A stretch of DNA of 64,000 bases from DASYAN01 sp963727755. GTDB taxonomy: Bacteria > Chloroflexota > Ktedonobacteria > Ktedonobacterales > Ktedonobacteraceae. The notes under the pieces were generated by a model. That model did not search any database, was not told the origin of the DNA, and saw only the letters and a list, made by a program, of their open reading frames with translations. Shown here in pieces: positions 8,953 to 18,345 of the stretch. The translations under genes and the position numbers were made by a program. The first letter of the stretch is position 1; the number at the start of each line of letters is the position of its first letter. The stretch spans positions 62,001-126,000 of the forward strand of contig CAVSHN010000014.1 in the NCBI GenBank assembly GCA_963727755.1. Reading direction: 5' to 3'.

Positions 8953-8981
8953 ATTTTATAGCATAAAAAGATTTTTGTCAA
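8953..8981 (-). promoter_or_regulatory. Consensus promoter of the His-rich gene
   Basis: On the minus strand TTGACA (8981-8976) and TAAAAT (8958-8953) are separated by 17 bp. The predicted start near 8946 gives a leader of about 108 nt before the ATG at 8838. Confidence 0.7.
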
Positions 8982-9020
8982 TAATTTTTAGGAAAAAACT
9001 TAGGCACAGTATTTCTAATG

Positions 9021-9057
9021 ATATGCTGTATCATATGCGTAAAGATACACTGTATCA
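9021..9057. promoter_or_regulatory. Two tandem 13-bp palindromes, candidate metal operator
   Basis: GATATGCTGTATC (9021-9033) and GATACACTGTATC (9045-9057) have starts 24 bp apart, so they lie on nearly the same DNA face. Both match the palindrome ahead of the ZnuA-like gene. They lie between the divergent His-rich gene and the mntH fragment. Confidence 0.6.
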
Positions 9058-9076
9058 AGTAAACCAGGAATGATTT

Positions 9077-9289
9077 GTGATCAGCCAAGTCGTCCTGAGC
9101 TTCGTCCTGCCCCTGCCTGTGATCACCCTGATCCGGTTCACGCGCCGACGTGATCTCATGGGCTCCCTGGTGAATAAACCTATCACCACTTGGCTGGCGA
9201 TCGCGTGCAGTGCGATCATTCTTAGCCTCAATGTCTGGCTACTGTATTCGACTTTTGCCTCGTTCTTCGGCTGGGGGCTTCCTAGCTAG
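9077..9289 (+). pseudogene. mntH 3'-end fragment (70 codons)
   Basis: From GTG 9077 the product matches the last 70 residues of the full MntH at 10744-12087, nearly identical over the shared stretch with roughly 90% DNA identity by eye, and ends at the equivalent stop. The rest of the gene is missing, although operator-like palindromes sit directly upstream, suggesting an internal deletion in a second mntH copy. The leftover could encode a two-helix membrane peptide; AGGA lies seven bases before the GTG. Confidence 0.8.
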
Positions 9290-9533
9290 CACAAACCTGC
9301 TGAACAATCTAGCAGGTCGCATCCTCGTGCTTGAGCAAACAGGCCTAGTGAAAAAGATAAGGTTCACTGCTGTAAAGAGAACTGTCGCTCTTTCCCCCCA
9401 TAAAAATAGGCTGGCTTTTGCTATACTTGCTTCCAAGAACCGTTGTTTTAGCATGCCTATGCACCCTAGCTTTTTTAGAGGCACTTGAAAAGGAAGAGGC
9501 CTGGACCTGTAATAAGTAGGTTGTTGAATAGCC

Positions 9534-10433
9534 ATGAAAGATATATGCATGAACGGATCACATATGCCGAGATTAGTAGGAAAATTGCTCATAGTGGGAG
9601 CATTGCTTTTGGAACTTGGTGTAGTTGGAAGTTATGCTTTTGCTGATCCAGCTTTACAAACATTGGTAGCTGGCCATCTATCATCGCATGCCAATGAGAT
9701 GTATGCACGAGTTCAGCCGACGAAGAAGACTAGCACTGTTCATCCCAAGAAGAAGACTAGCACTGTTCATCCCAAGAAGAATCTGGTTCGCTATTTCCCT
9801 TTAGGCACATCGCCTACTGTCATGAAAACTAAAGCTGCTAAGATACCGAAGCAGCAAGTCAAGCTGATGATCGAGCAACGAGTCCAGCAAAACTGGAAAC
9901 TCATTCACACACTAATGGGCTTTACTACTATAGATAAAGCCTATGCCTTCTTCTTGGGCATGGCCACCCGCGAGTCCACTCTCAACGCTTCGACAGAGAC
10001 TGGTGGGACAGAGACGGCAGGCTTCTACAATCCTGGTCATTGCTATGGTGCATTACAGGCATCCGTAGCAGCTTATGTTAGTTCGCATTATTCGCCTGAA
10101 TATGATGTGCCTCAAACTCAAATGCCTCCGTATAATCTTAGCACTGGTAATTATTATGATCCCGGGATTGCAATGTATATGGGTATACGCCATTTTCTCC
10201 ATTATATCAATGAAGCGAAACAATATCACGGGGTAGACAGGCTCAAACATGCTATGATTGGCTTCAGCACAGGATCAATACAGATTACTGATCAGAGTAT
10301 GGTAAAGAGCTATGATGATGAAGTTGCAGCACTGGCAGGGTGGTATTTGCACAATGGTCATTTGCAAGATAGTGAGGTTACTTGGACAGGTGATCCACGT
10401 GTGAATCGCAAAAATCCCTGGAGCTGGTACTAA
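9534..10433 (+). CDS. Secreted lysozyme-like (SLT superfamily) protein
   Basis: 299 residues. A hydrophobic N-terminal signal ends near SYAFA. A short basic repeat follows (two STVHPKK units), then a helical domain with MATRESTLN, whose Glu resembles the catalytic Glu of lytic transglycosylases, and CYGALQASV in the place of the family's GLMQ motif. A cell-wall hydrolase role is inferred. Start choice is uncertain: ATGs at 9549 and 9564 are also in frame and none has a strong ribosome-binding site. Confidence 0.6.
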   Translation: MKDICMNGSHMPRLVGKLLIVGALLLELGVVGSYAFADPALQTLVAGHLSSHANEMYARVQPTKKTSTVHPKKKTSTVHPKKNLVRYFPLGTSPTVMKTKAAKIPKQQVKLMIEQRVQQNWKLIHTLMGFTTIDKAYAFFLGMATRESTLNASTETGGTETAGFYNPGHCYGALQASVAAYVSSHYSPEYDVPQTQMPPYNLSTGNYYDPGIAMYMGIRHFLHYINEAKQYHGVDRLKHAMIGFSTGSIQITDQSMVKSYDDEVAALAGWYLHNGHLQDSEVTWTGDPRVNRKNPWSWY

Positions 10434-10605
10434 CATAGAACTGCTGGCATCGTCTTATCATTACCAGCCAGAAGAAATACGACTACTCCTCTGAAATCAG
10501 CCCAAGCACAATCACGTTGCCCAATATCTTGTGGCAATCAACCCCACACCTCGGTCTTGAATAGGCCAAATCCCTTATAGCAAAATTTAGGGATTTTTAA
10601 AAACC

Positions 10606-10661
10606 TTGACAATTTGTTTTTGTAGTGATAATCTTTGTTTTTAGGTAGATAAAATTTTATC
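10606..10661 (+). promoter_or_regulatory. mntH promoter with downstream palindrome
   Basis: TTGACA at 10606 with GATAAT/TAATCT 15-17 bp downstream. Just past the expected start lies the perfect 14-bp palindrome GATAAAATTTTATC (10648-10661), well placed for a repressor. It keeps the GATA/TATC edges of the GATAC palindromes but has a different centre. Confidence 0.5.
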
Positions 10662-10743
10662 CTATAGCTTTCTAAATACGAAGTTTTATGCAAGGGGACA
10701 ACCTATTTGTTGTTGCCCCCTATATAGTTTAAGGAGGAAATAT

Positions 10744-12087
10744 ATGAGAACTTACCCTCTAGAGGGAACTGACATAGGTGAAGCTCTTGACCATCTCTCA
10801 GAAGAGGCTGGGACACGGGCGGCTGCTCGTGCAGTGCTCGACGGGCACAAAAAAGGACTGCTTGCCATCCTGCCGTTCTTGGGACCTGCCTTTATCGCTT
10901 GTGTCGCTTATATTGATCCCGGTAACTTTGCTACTAATATTCAGGGCGGTAGCGTCTTTGGCTATAATTTGCTGTGGGTGATTGTATTGGCTAACCTGAT
11001 GGCGATGCTGCTGCAAAATATGGCGGCGAAACTTGGCTTGGCCACGGGGCTGAATTTGGCAGAATTGTGCCGACAAGAGTTTCGTAAGCCTGTGGTGTAT
11101 GCGATGTGGATTGTATGCGAGATTATGGCAATGTCGACCGATTTGGCCGAGTTTCTGGGAGCTAGCATTGCCATTAATCTGTTGTTTGGTATTCCCTTGC
11201 TCTATGCCACGCTGATTATCGGTGTTGCCACCTATCTGATCCTGACATTGGAACGCCATGGCTTCCGTCCGTTAGAGGCGGTCATCTCGGCTCTAGTAGG
11301 GGTGATTGCGGTCTGTTACATCATTGAGACGTTCTTATCTCGTCCGAATTGGGGCCAAATAGGCTATCATAGCGTGGTTCCCTGGCTGGGTGGGACGCAG
11401 AGCCTCCTTTTCTCAGTGGGAATCATTGGCGCTACGGTGATGCCCCATGTCATTTATTTGCATTCTTCCCTCACTCAACAACGCATCATTCCCCGCAGCG
11501 AACAGGAAGCTCGGCGTATCTTCCGCTGGACTATTCCCGATGTGGTGATTGCAATGGGATTGGCCGGACTCATCAATATGGCGATGCTCTATATGGCCGC
11601 TGCTACCTTCCATACGCATGGACGGACCGATGTGGCCAATATCAATAGCGCCTACCAGACCCTCACCCCTCTGCTGGGAGGTGCCGCTAGTCTGGTCTTT
11701 GCGATTTCACTGCTGGCTTCAGGCCTCTCTAGTTCGACCGTCGGGACAATGGCTGGACAAGTCGTTATGCAAGGGTTCGTGGGTTTCACTATTCCCATCT
11801 GGGTGCGCCGTCTGGTGACCATGATCCCTGCTGTGCTGGTCGCTGCCATCGGTTTGAATCCAACTAGCACGTTGGTGATTAGCCAAGTCGTCCTGAGCTT
11901 TGTCTTGCCCCTGCCCGTGATCACTATGATCCGGTTCACGCGCCGACGTGATCTCATGGGCTCCCTGGTGAATAAACCTATCACTACTTGGCTGGCGGTC
12001 GCGTGCAGTGTGGTCATTCTCGGTCTCAATGCCTGGCTACTGTACTCAACTTTTGCCCCGCTCTTCGGCTGGTGGCTCCCTAGCTAA
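10744..12087 (+). CDS. mntH: Nramp-family divalent metal transporter (MntH)
   Basis: 447 residues, about eleven membrane helices. Helix 1 has the metal-binding DPGNFATN and helix 6 has MPHVIYLHS, the two Nramp signatures. Imports Mn2+ or Fe2+ with protons. Strong AAGGAGG precedes the ATG. It stands alone downstream of a palindrome-bearing promoter. A truncated second copy of its 3' end lies 1.7 kb upstream. Confidence 0.93.
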   Translation: MRTYPLEGTDIGEALDHLSEEAGTRAAARAVLDGHKKGLLAILPFLGPAFIACVAYIDPGNFATNIQGGSVFGYNLLWVIVLANLMAMLLQNMAAKLGLATGLNLAELCRQEFRKPVVYAMWIVCEIMAMSTDLAEFLGASIAINLLFGIPLLYATLIIGVATYLILTLERHGFRPLEAVISALVGVIAVCYIIETFLSRPNWGQIGYHSVVPWLGGTQSLLFSVGIIGATVMPHVIYLHSSLTQQRIIPRSEQEARRIFRWTIPDVVIAMGLAGLINMAMLYMAAATFHTHGRTDVANINSAYQTLTPLLGGAASLVFAISLLASGLSSSTVGTMAGQVVMQGFVGFTIPIWVRRLVTMIPAVLVAAIGLNPTSTLVISQVVLSFVLPLPVITMIRFTRRRDLMGSLVNKPITTWLAVACSVVILGLNAWLLYSTFAPLFGWWLPS

Positions 12088-12204
12088 GCGCAAGCCAGCT
12101 GAGAGCTAGACCCCTCTCTCAAACTTGATTTTCTATCCATTATGATCACTCCTTCTCTGAAACTAGCCAGTCTCTGCCACTTTCATGGACTGTGGTGCGT
12201 CTTT

Positions 12205-12440
12205 CATCGAAACACACCTCACTTGAAGATAGCATAACCAGAGATTGTTCATTTCAACAAGGGGAAAGGAGGGACAGTTCGGCTTGAATATTGCTGCGCT
12301 TTTTGCTCATGGGAATGGTCTCTCTATGGTGGTGGGATGGGAGAGAGAGGAACTGGCGCTCTCTCTGCATATTCCTCACCTTTGTCGTACTCCCCTCCAT
12401 GCGCGGAGGGCAAGATTAGATAGTGCGAGGATGTCTGTCC
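12205..12440 (-). repeat. Kinase-cluster promoter cassette, copy 1
   Basis: Closely matches 18098-18345 and, for its first 110 bp or so, 20954-21065. On the minus strand it contains TATGCTATCTTCAAGT-like sequence, apparently the -10 region of kinase-cluster genes. No gene follows it here, so this copy is a duplication remnant. Nothing else is seen between mntH and this element. Confidence 0.6.
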
Positions 12441-12473
12441 TGAGATGCGAGCGAAGGTGAGAAGGGTTCATAG

Positions 12474-12765
12474 CTATGATCGCTGCTGTGGCTGTTCCTG
12501 ACAGGCTAGCGAGAGTTTCTTTGGCAAAGGACGTCACACTATCATAGCGTTTCTTTGGATCTGTTCGCAGAGCACGGGCAAGAACCTGTCTGACTTGGGG
12601 CGATGTAATTTTGCGCGAAATATGTGAAGTATTGCCTAAAGTAAGTCGACGGATCATATTGCGAAAACCCCAACCCTCCCGACCCTGACGAGGAAGCTTG
12701 CCACTTAACAATTCATGGGTTGTAACCGCAAGCCCATACACATCACTACGATCTGTGATGGTGGA
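12474..12765 (-). pseudogene. C-terminal fragment of a Ser/Thr protein kinase
   Basis: Encodes SDVYGLAVTTHELLSGK and ITSPQVRQVLARAL, matching the end of the kinase at 18386-20027. Only the last kinase subdomains remain; the 5' part is cut where the IS1-type relic begins. Its frame through the GRE...GFRNMIRRL segment is intact and shows that the other copy carries one extra base there. Near the end a one-base difference shifts the natural stop out of frame. Confidence 0.75.
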
Positions 12766-12768
12766 TAC

Positions 12769-13507
12769 CTAAAAGCTGATTGCCCTTTCCAGATTGGAAC
12801 GATGGAGAAAGAGGTCCAGACAAGCAATGTCCATCAGCGTTGATTTGGTGAAAGAGAGTGTTTTGCGCACAAATCTTCCCAGGCGCTGCCGAAGCGTATT
12901 ATTCTAGCGCTCGACATGAGCTGTTTCCACCTGTTTTCACCTGTTTCATTGATCACTATGGTATGCTGCTCTTCTGGAATGACTACTTGGTATACTGCCC
13001 AAAAATCTGAGTAACAATGTCCTTTTCGATACACTCCTGAAATATTATTTCATAGATTACAACATGTTTACTCACTTCTATTAATAAATGCTCGAGAAGT
13101 AACTTGTCTCGTCTTTCTACATAACGCAATCCATATCCGGAATTTATTTTCTTTTTAAACACAAATAACTATGATTCATCTATTTCTAATATAGTTGCTT
13201 CTGGTTCATCTGCATTGGAATTAATAAGTGTTTCGCTCAATGGAGGCAAATCAGCTGTCTTTTTTAGCCATTTATCCACAGTGTAGCGTAAAATACCAAA
13301 TATTCGCTCAATTCCTCTTGAACCACTGGGCTCTTGATAAGTATGCAGTATTTCTTCCTTGCGCTATTCTGAATATCCACGAGGCTCTGGATTTTCCCTA
13401 CTATACCGTTTGCACTCCTAACATAAGTATATCTGCTCTCCATTGGGTATATACCTGTTACGAACTAAATTCTCAATTTCACAATAAGGGCAAAAAATAG
13501 TAACCAT
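12769..13507 (-). pseudogene. IS1-family transposase remnant
   Basis: From ATG 13507 the frame encodes the zinc-finger start FCPYC, GIERIFGILRYTV (helix-turn-helix) and LEIDES-stop-LFVF, the IS1 DE(L)W region. After frame disruption it ends with HVER-stop-NNTLRQRLGRFVRKTLSF, the IS1 C-terminus. At least four in-frame stops are present, several at positions where Trp is expected (TGG to TAG). Ends of the element are probably near 12760 and 13535, with weak inverted similarity (GATACCTAAAAG versus GATAGGGTAAAA). It directly abuts the kinase fragment. Confidence 0.8.
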
Positions 13508-13571
13508 CTTCTTTTCTCCTGCTCACTTTTTTGGCGACCTCCATTTTACCCTATCATCCTTTATATGCCCA

Positions 13572-14726
13572 CTACCAATCACCATATTCCGGTACCCTCC
13601 CCCTTTTATCTGATCGGTCCCTTTTATCTGATCGGTCCCTTTTATCTGGTGGATGCACAAATAATGTGGGTATAGCATCTATTTTTCTTAAACATTGTAT
13701 TACATCTTCATAAACCGAAGGACTTGCTTTAAATTTCTTTGTAATCCTTTTTATACATTTTTGGCCAGAATTACTCCGAAGCCATGCTTTCAGACCTCCT
13801 TTTTCTACCCATGCTTTCCCTGCCTTTGTCTCTAGTAATTCATGAATATGTTCTTCCATATACTCCTCGCTAGAATCACTCCGAAGCCATGCTTCCAGAC
13901 CACCCTTTTTAGCCCATGCTTTTCCTACCTTTGTCATTAGTAATTCATGAGTATATGTTTTCATATACACCTTGCCAGGATCACTCTGCATCCATACTTC
14001 CAGATCACCTTTTTCTGCCCATACTTCTAACTCTTTCTTTAGTAATTTATAGGCATATGGTCCCATCCACCTTCTCCTGGCATGCAATGCCGTACCCATC
14101 GGCCGTCCCTGCCTGTATTCTTGGCTCCATTCTTTATCTAGTATTAGACGAATATTGCGGATCATATATTTCTTGCCAGTCTCACTCTGAAGCCATGCTT
14201 CCAGACCTCCTTTTTCTGCCCATGCTTTTCCTACCTCTATCTCTAGTAATTCATGGGTATGATCTATCATATACTTCTTTCCAGCCTCGGTCTGAAGCCA
14301 TGCTTCCAGACCTCCTTTTTCTGCCCATGCTTTTCCTACCTCTATCTCTAGTAATTCATGGGTATGATCTATCATATACTTCTTTCCAGCCTCGGTCTGC
14401 ATCCATGCTTCCAAACCTCCTTTTTCTGCCCATACTTTTCCTATCTCTGTCTCTAGTAATCTATGAATGTATTCTTCCATATAATACCTGCCAGTCTTGC
14501 TCTGCATCCATGCATCCAGACCTCCTTTTTCTACCCATACTTTTCCTACTTCTGCCTTTAGTAATTCATGGGCATGATATCTCATATACTCCTTTCCTTC
14601 CCAGGTCTGCATCCATGCATCCAGACCTCCTTTTTCTACCCATGCTTTTCCTACCTCTGCCTCTAGTAATTCATGGGCATGATATCTCATATACTCCTTT
14701 CCTTCCCAGGTCTTGCATCCATACAT
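13572..14726 (-). CDS. 35-residue repeat array, 3' segment of frameshifted kinase gene
   Basis: 384 codons. Eight copies of a roughly 35-residue unit (105 bp in DNA), of the form GKAWAEKGGLEAW then GKKYM then HELLETE. Two adjacent copies around 14206-14415 are almost identical. One unit is interrupted around residues 190-220. The end has DKRDRS repeats (an 18-bp DNA repeat at 13603-13650). There is no start codon or ribosome-binding site of its own: it is the continuation of the gene starting at 17824, separated by an extra T near 14713 (TCTTGC here, TCTGC in sister repeats). Function unknown; likely protein-protein interaction. Confidence 0.65.
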   Translation of the reverse strand: MYGCKTWEGKEYMRYHAHELLEAEVGKAWVEKGGLDAWMQTWEGKEYMRYHAHELLKAEVGKVWVEKGGLDAWMQSKTGRYYMEEYIHRLLETEIGKVWAEKGGLEAWMQTEAGKKYMIDHTHELLEIEVGKAWAEKGGLEAWLQTEAGKKYMIDHTHELLEIEVGKAWAEKGGLEAWLQSETGKKYMIRNIRLILDKEWSQEYRQGRPMGTALHARRRWMGPYAYKLLKKELEVWAEKGDLEVWMQSDPGKVYMKTYTHELLMTKVGKAWAKKGGLEAWLRSDSSEEYMEEHIHELLETKAGKAWVEKGGLKAWLRSNSGQKCIKRITKKFKASPSVYEDVIQCLRKIDAIPTLFVHPPDKRDRSDKRDRSDKRGRVPEYGDW

Positions 14727-15084
14727 CCAGACCTCCTTTTTCTACCCATGCTTTTCCTGCCTCTGTCTCTAGTAATTCATGGGCATAATCTATCATATAC
14801 TCCTTTCCAGCCTTGCTCCGCATCCATGCATCCAGACCACCTTTTTCTACCCATGCTTTTCCTGCCTCTGTCTCTAGTAATTCATGGGCATGATATCTCA
14901 TATACTCCTTTCCAGCCTCAGTCTGCATCCATGCACCCAGACCACCTTTTTCTGCCCATGCTTTTCCTATCTCTGTCTCTAGTAATTTGTGGGCATATCG
15001 TTCCATGTATTGCTCTCCGCCAGCACTTTCAATCCATTCCTCTAAATGAGCATTAGACCACCTCTTTCCAGAAAGAGTCTCCAC
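14671..15084 (-). CDS. 35-residue repeat array, middle segment of frameshifted kinase gene
   Basis: Encodes ETLSGKRWSNAHLEEWIES, then three 35-residue units. The first part matches an earlier stretch of the upstream segment (ETSAGKSWSDAHLEEWI), showing that it continues that protein after a single-base slip near 15098. A second slip near 14713 passes the array to the next frame. Not expected to be translated independently. Confidence 0.6.
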   Translation of the reverse strand: METLSGKRWSNAHLEEWIESAGGEQYMERYAHKLLETEIGKAWAEKGGLGAWMQTEAGKEYMRYHAHELLETEAGKAWVEKGGLDAWMRSKAGKEYMIDYAHELLETEAGKAWVEKGGLDVWMQDLGRKGVYEISCP

Positions 15085-17824
15085 AAACTCTGTGTATATG
15101 CTCCTTCAGGAAAGCTCCTCCATCCTCACTTGCAAGCCATGTCTCATCGTCTGGTCGATATCCCAATACTTTTGTCAATTTATAGGCATATCGTTCCATA
15201 TATTTCTTGCCAGAATCGCTCCGAAGCCATACCTCCAGACCACCTTTTTCTGCCCATGCTTTCCCTGCTTCTGTCTCTAGTAATTCATGGGCATGCCATG
15301 CCATATATTCCTTGCCAGAATGGCTCTGAAGCCATCCTTCCAGACCACCCTTTTCAGCCCATTCTTTGCCAACCTCTGTATTGAGAAATTCAACTCCTTT
15401 CTCCTTCATAAATGATTTGCCTGCATCACTGCCAAGCCAGCTCTCACCATGTGGTCCAAACAACCGTTCCTTGCCAACCTCTGTATTGAGAAATTCGTCT
15501 CCCTTCTTTTCCATGAAAGCTTGGCCTGCATCACTGCCAAGCCAGCTCTCACCATGCGGTCCAAACAGCCATTCCTTTCCAACCTCTGTATTGAGAAATT
15601 CAACTCCCTTCTTTTCCATGAACGCTTCGCCAATATAGCTGTTGAGCCATTTTATTCCATATTTGTTAAACCAGTTTTTTCCCACTTCTGTTCCTATTAA
15701 AAGATGCGCAAAATCCATCATGTATATCTGGCCATCAAATTTGCCATCAGAGCCCTTGATCCATTTTCTGCCATATTCGCCAAACCAGTCTTTTCCTGGC
15801 TCTGTCTCTAGTAATCGATGGACATTCCTTCTTCTATACTGCTTGCAAGAAGCACTCTGAATCCATGCAGCCAGACCACCGTTTTCAGCCCATACTTTCC
15901 CCGACTCTGTTCTTATCAAAAGATGCATATAACGACTCATATATTTTTTACCAGCATAACTCTCAATCCATTCATTTCCATGTTGGTCAAACCATGCAGA
16001 TCCTGGCTCTGTCTCGAGAAATTTATGCGCATGCCAACTCATGAATATTTTGCCTGTTTCGCTATTCATCCATTCCTTGCCATGTTTTTCAAACCATGCT
16101 TTCCCAGGCTCTGTCTCTAGTAATTTATGTGCATTATATTCCATATATTCATCTTTATCTTTAATCCATTCCTCTAAATGAGCGTCAGACCAACTTTTTC
16201 CAGCAGATGTCTCGATAAAATCGTGAAGATGCTTATTCGGGAAAGCTTTTCCATCTTTACTAGCAAGCCATGTTTCATCATCTAGTCGATATCCCAGCCT
16301 CTCCCAATTATGCTCTTGAGGAGCTTGCTCCTCCTGTTCACTACTTCGACAGGCTTGCTCGAAAATTTCAGTAAATCTCTTGACATCCACAAAGCGCTCT
16401 TCCGGATTTTTTTCCAGAGCGCGGAAAAGAGCCGCTTCGATTTCGTGCGAAAGGTTTGGGATACTCTCATGAAGTGGCTCAGGATCATACCCTTGTTCGT
16501 GCCGAGAGTAGATCTGAATATCAAGCCCCTGAAAAGGAAGCTTGCCACTTACCCATTCATAAACCATAGCTGCAAGCGCATACTGATCGCACTTAGGGGA
16601 AGGAGGTCCGCCCAGCATGTACGCAGGGGCCATGTATGGATACGTACCCCTAGCCCCCCCCTGTTCTTGAGTCCTGCGAGAGGTTGTATTGTGAACATCT
16701 CGAACCAGACCAAAATCGCTCAGTAAGACCTTTCCCTCAGCCCCCAGCAAAAGATTTTCAGGCTTGAGATCTAGGTGCATCAATTTCCTTTCATGCACAT
16801 GTTGCAATGCTGAAGCAGTCTGTTTCATATATGTGAGCACCTGTTCGAGGGACAAACATGTGCCTCGAGGGTGAGCTTGACGGAGTGTTCCACCTTCAAC
16901 ACATTCCATCACCAAGTAAGGAACACCACTCTTGACATCAAAACCCCTCACTTGTACGATATGGGGGTGCCTCAGACCAGCGAGAATCCCTGCTTCTTTG
17001 CGAAATTGGTTGACCTCTTCTGGCTTTTTCAGATGCTCATTGAGGAGCACTTTGATTGCTACTCGAGTCGGTCCATCAGTGTGTTCACCCGATAGATGAC
17101 ATTCACCAAGATAAACTTCGCCAAAGCCGCCTTTTCCTAAGAGCTTGACAAGGCGGTAGTCTCCAAACTGTTGTCCAACGTAGTTTTCCAACGGTTGTCC
17201 AAATTTTTCTGCAATGCTTGCCAGATTTTTCCGAACTCTCTCAATTCTGGAGTCGTCTGGACTCAACATCTGCCCCTCGTAATCGGCAAGGATATATTTG
17301 TACATGGCTTCTGCCAGTTTATACTGGTCTTGTGCATAATGGATATCTGCCAGATGGTGAAACTTGTGATCTTTTGCATGACTTGTTCCACCCTTCAACC
17401 ATTTCGTAAATTTCTTCATCCCTCCCACCAAGATGAGATGATCGGGCGTAAATGTAGTTGCGAGATCAACTCTTGGAACACGCTGACCATTCTCACCAAT
17501 GGGTATTGATCTGAGCAACTCCATGAGCCACCTCTCCTCCTCGGGAGAGAGCTGATATTTTCCTTTGTCCCAGGCGTTTGAGAGAACTGATATCTCCTTG
17601 CATTCTGAAGAACAATCTTCTATCTGTCTCGTACTCTGCCCATCCAATCCCGAGGTCGAGGCCTTAGCAGTGCCAGCCTGCCACTTGTCTGGATGTTGAC
17701 CACTAGCAATCATATGGTGGGCACGAAGCTTCTCGACATTATTTGAGGATGATGCTTCTGGCGATGATTTATCATTTTTATCCGTTCTACAATCATTGGG
17801 TAATGATCTGCTGTGCTCTAGCAT
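15053..17824 (-). CDS. Ser/Thr protein kinase with C-terminal repeat array (5' segment)
   Basis: About 923 residues from ATG 17824 (AAGGAAG upstream). A polar N-terminus contains ASTSGLDGQSTRQ, a motif shared with the gene at 39355. A short helical TPR-like stretch follows, then a kinase domain at about residues 220-490: GKGGFGEVYLGE loop, VAIKVL lysine, HLDLKPENLLL catalytic loop and DFGLV. The remainder is divergent 32-35-residue repeats (GKAWFEKHG, KEWLFGPHGESWL, then GKEWAEKGGLEGW). It stops at 15053 after a frame slip. Without the slips the gene would run to 13572, about 1,415 codons. No transmembrane helix is seen, so a cytoplasmic signalling kinase is likely. Confidence 0.8.
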   Translation of the reverse strand: MLEHSRSLPNDCRTDKNDKSSPEASSSNNVEKLRAHHMIASGQHPDKWQAGTAKASTSGLDGQSTRQIEDCSSECKEISVLSNAWDKGKYQLSPEEERWLMELLRSIPIGENGQRVPRVDLATTFTPDHLILVGGMKKFTKWLKGGTSHAKDHKFHHLADIHYAQDQYKLAEAMYKYILADYEGQMLSPDDSRIERVRKNLASIAEKFGQPLENYVGQQFGDYRLVKLLGKGGFGEVYLGECHLSGEHTDGPTRVAIKVLLNEHLKKPEEVNQFRKEAGILAGLRHPHIVQVRGFDVKSGVPYLVMECVEGGTLRQAHPRGTCLSLEQVLTYMKQTASALQHVHERKLMHLDLKPENLLLGAEGKVLLSDFGLVRDVHNTTSRRTQEQGGARGTYPYMAPAYMLGGPPSPKCDQYALAAMVYEWVSGKLPFQGLDIQIYSRHEQGYDPEPLHESIPNLSHEIEAALFRALEKNPEERFVDVKRFTEIFEQACRSSEQEEQAPQEHNWERLGYRLDDETWLASKDGKAFPNKHLHDFIETSAGKSWSDAHLEEWIKDKDEYMEYNAHKLLETEPGKAWFEKHGKEWMNSETGKIFMSWHAHKFLETEPGSAWFDQHGNEWIESYAGKKYMSRYMHLLIRTESGKVWAENGGLAAWIQSASCKQYRRRNVHRLLETEPGKDWFGEYGRKWIKGSDGKFDGQIYMMDFAHLLIGTEVGKNWFNKYGIKWLNSYIGEAFMEKKGVEFLNTEVGKEWLFGPHGESWLGSDAGQAFMEKKGDEFLNTEVGKERLFGPHGESWLGSDAGKSFMKEKGVEFLNTEVGKEWAEKGGLEGWLQSHSGKEYMAWHAHELLETEAGKAWAEKGGLEVWLRSDSGKKYMERYAYKLTKVLGYRPDDETWLASEDGGAFLKEHIHRVCGDSFWKEVV

Positions 17825-17867
17825 TATATGAGTCTTCCTTTTATTACAAAAGTTTAACACTATTTTA

Positions 17868-18101
17868 TCAATAACATGTAAAAGCTTGTTTAGCAATGTT
17901 TGGCGGAGAGTAACTAGTGAGCCTTTTGAGATGTTCCCACAACTCAACCCAGTCATTCTTTAGCTCGTCCCTTTTTTCGCATCTTTGCCTGGAGAGATTC
18001 GATGCTAACTTTTTCCCTCTTGACTCAGAGCCAGACTCCTCTCCCGAAGCTGAAAGCCTTCTCTTTCCTGCATTCCCAACTATGATTATCTCTCCCTTCA
18101 T
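17868..18101 (-). pseudogene. Truncated 5' end of a kinase-cluster coiled-coil gene
   Basis: Preceded by promoter cassette copy 2. Its N-terminus (VGNAGKRRLSASGEESGSES) resembles that of the gene starting at 20937 (MVGDRMRGPSDSGEGLG), but the equivalent ATG is ATA here. In-frame initiation would need the ATG at 18101 inside the former ribosome-binding site. The frame ends after some 75 codons, without a kinase domain. Likely a relic. Confidence 0.5.
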
Positions 18102-18345
18102 CGAAACAAACTTCACTTGAAGATAGCATAACGTGAGGTTGTCCATTTCAACAAGGGAAAAAGAGGGACAGTTTAGCTTGAACATTGCTGTCCTTTTTGT
18201 CCAGGGGGGAATGGTCTCTCTATGGTGGTGGGATGGGAGAGAGAGGAACTGGCACTCTCTCTGCATACTCCTCACCTTTAGGAACCCCTGTCGTGCTCCC
18301 CTCCATGCGCGGAGGGCAAGATTAGATGGTGCGAGGATAGTCTGC
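18098..18345 (-). repeat. Kinase-cluster promoter cassette, copy 2
   Basis: Near-copy of 12205-12440. On the minus strand it holds TTGAAATGGACAACCTC and TATGCTATCTT ahead of a TCATTGAAAGGAG-like leader. Copy 3 at 20954-21065 precedes the intact start at 20937. Confidence 0.6.

Noticed and set aside
8533..8961. Met/Ile-rich plus-strand frame
   Set aside because: Antisense of the His-rich gene (His codons read as Met/Val); no translation signals.
14206..15000. CRISPR-like regular repeats
   Set aside because: Period is 105 bp with no unique spacers; the repeats are coding.
13916..15056. Plus-strand hydrophobic frames (LFLPLSLVIHG repeats)
   Set aside because: Reverse strand of the 105-bp kinase repeat array; no ribosome-binding site and same open-frame artefact.
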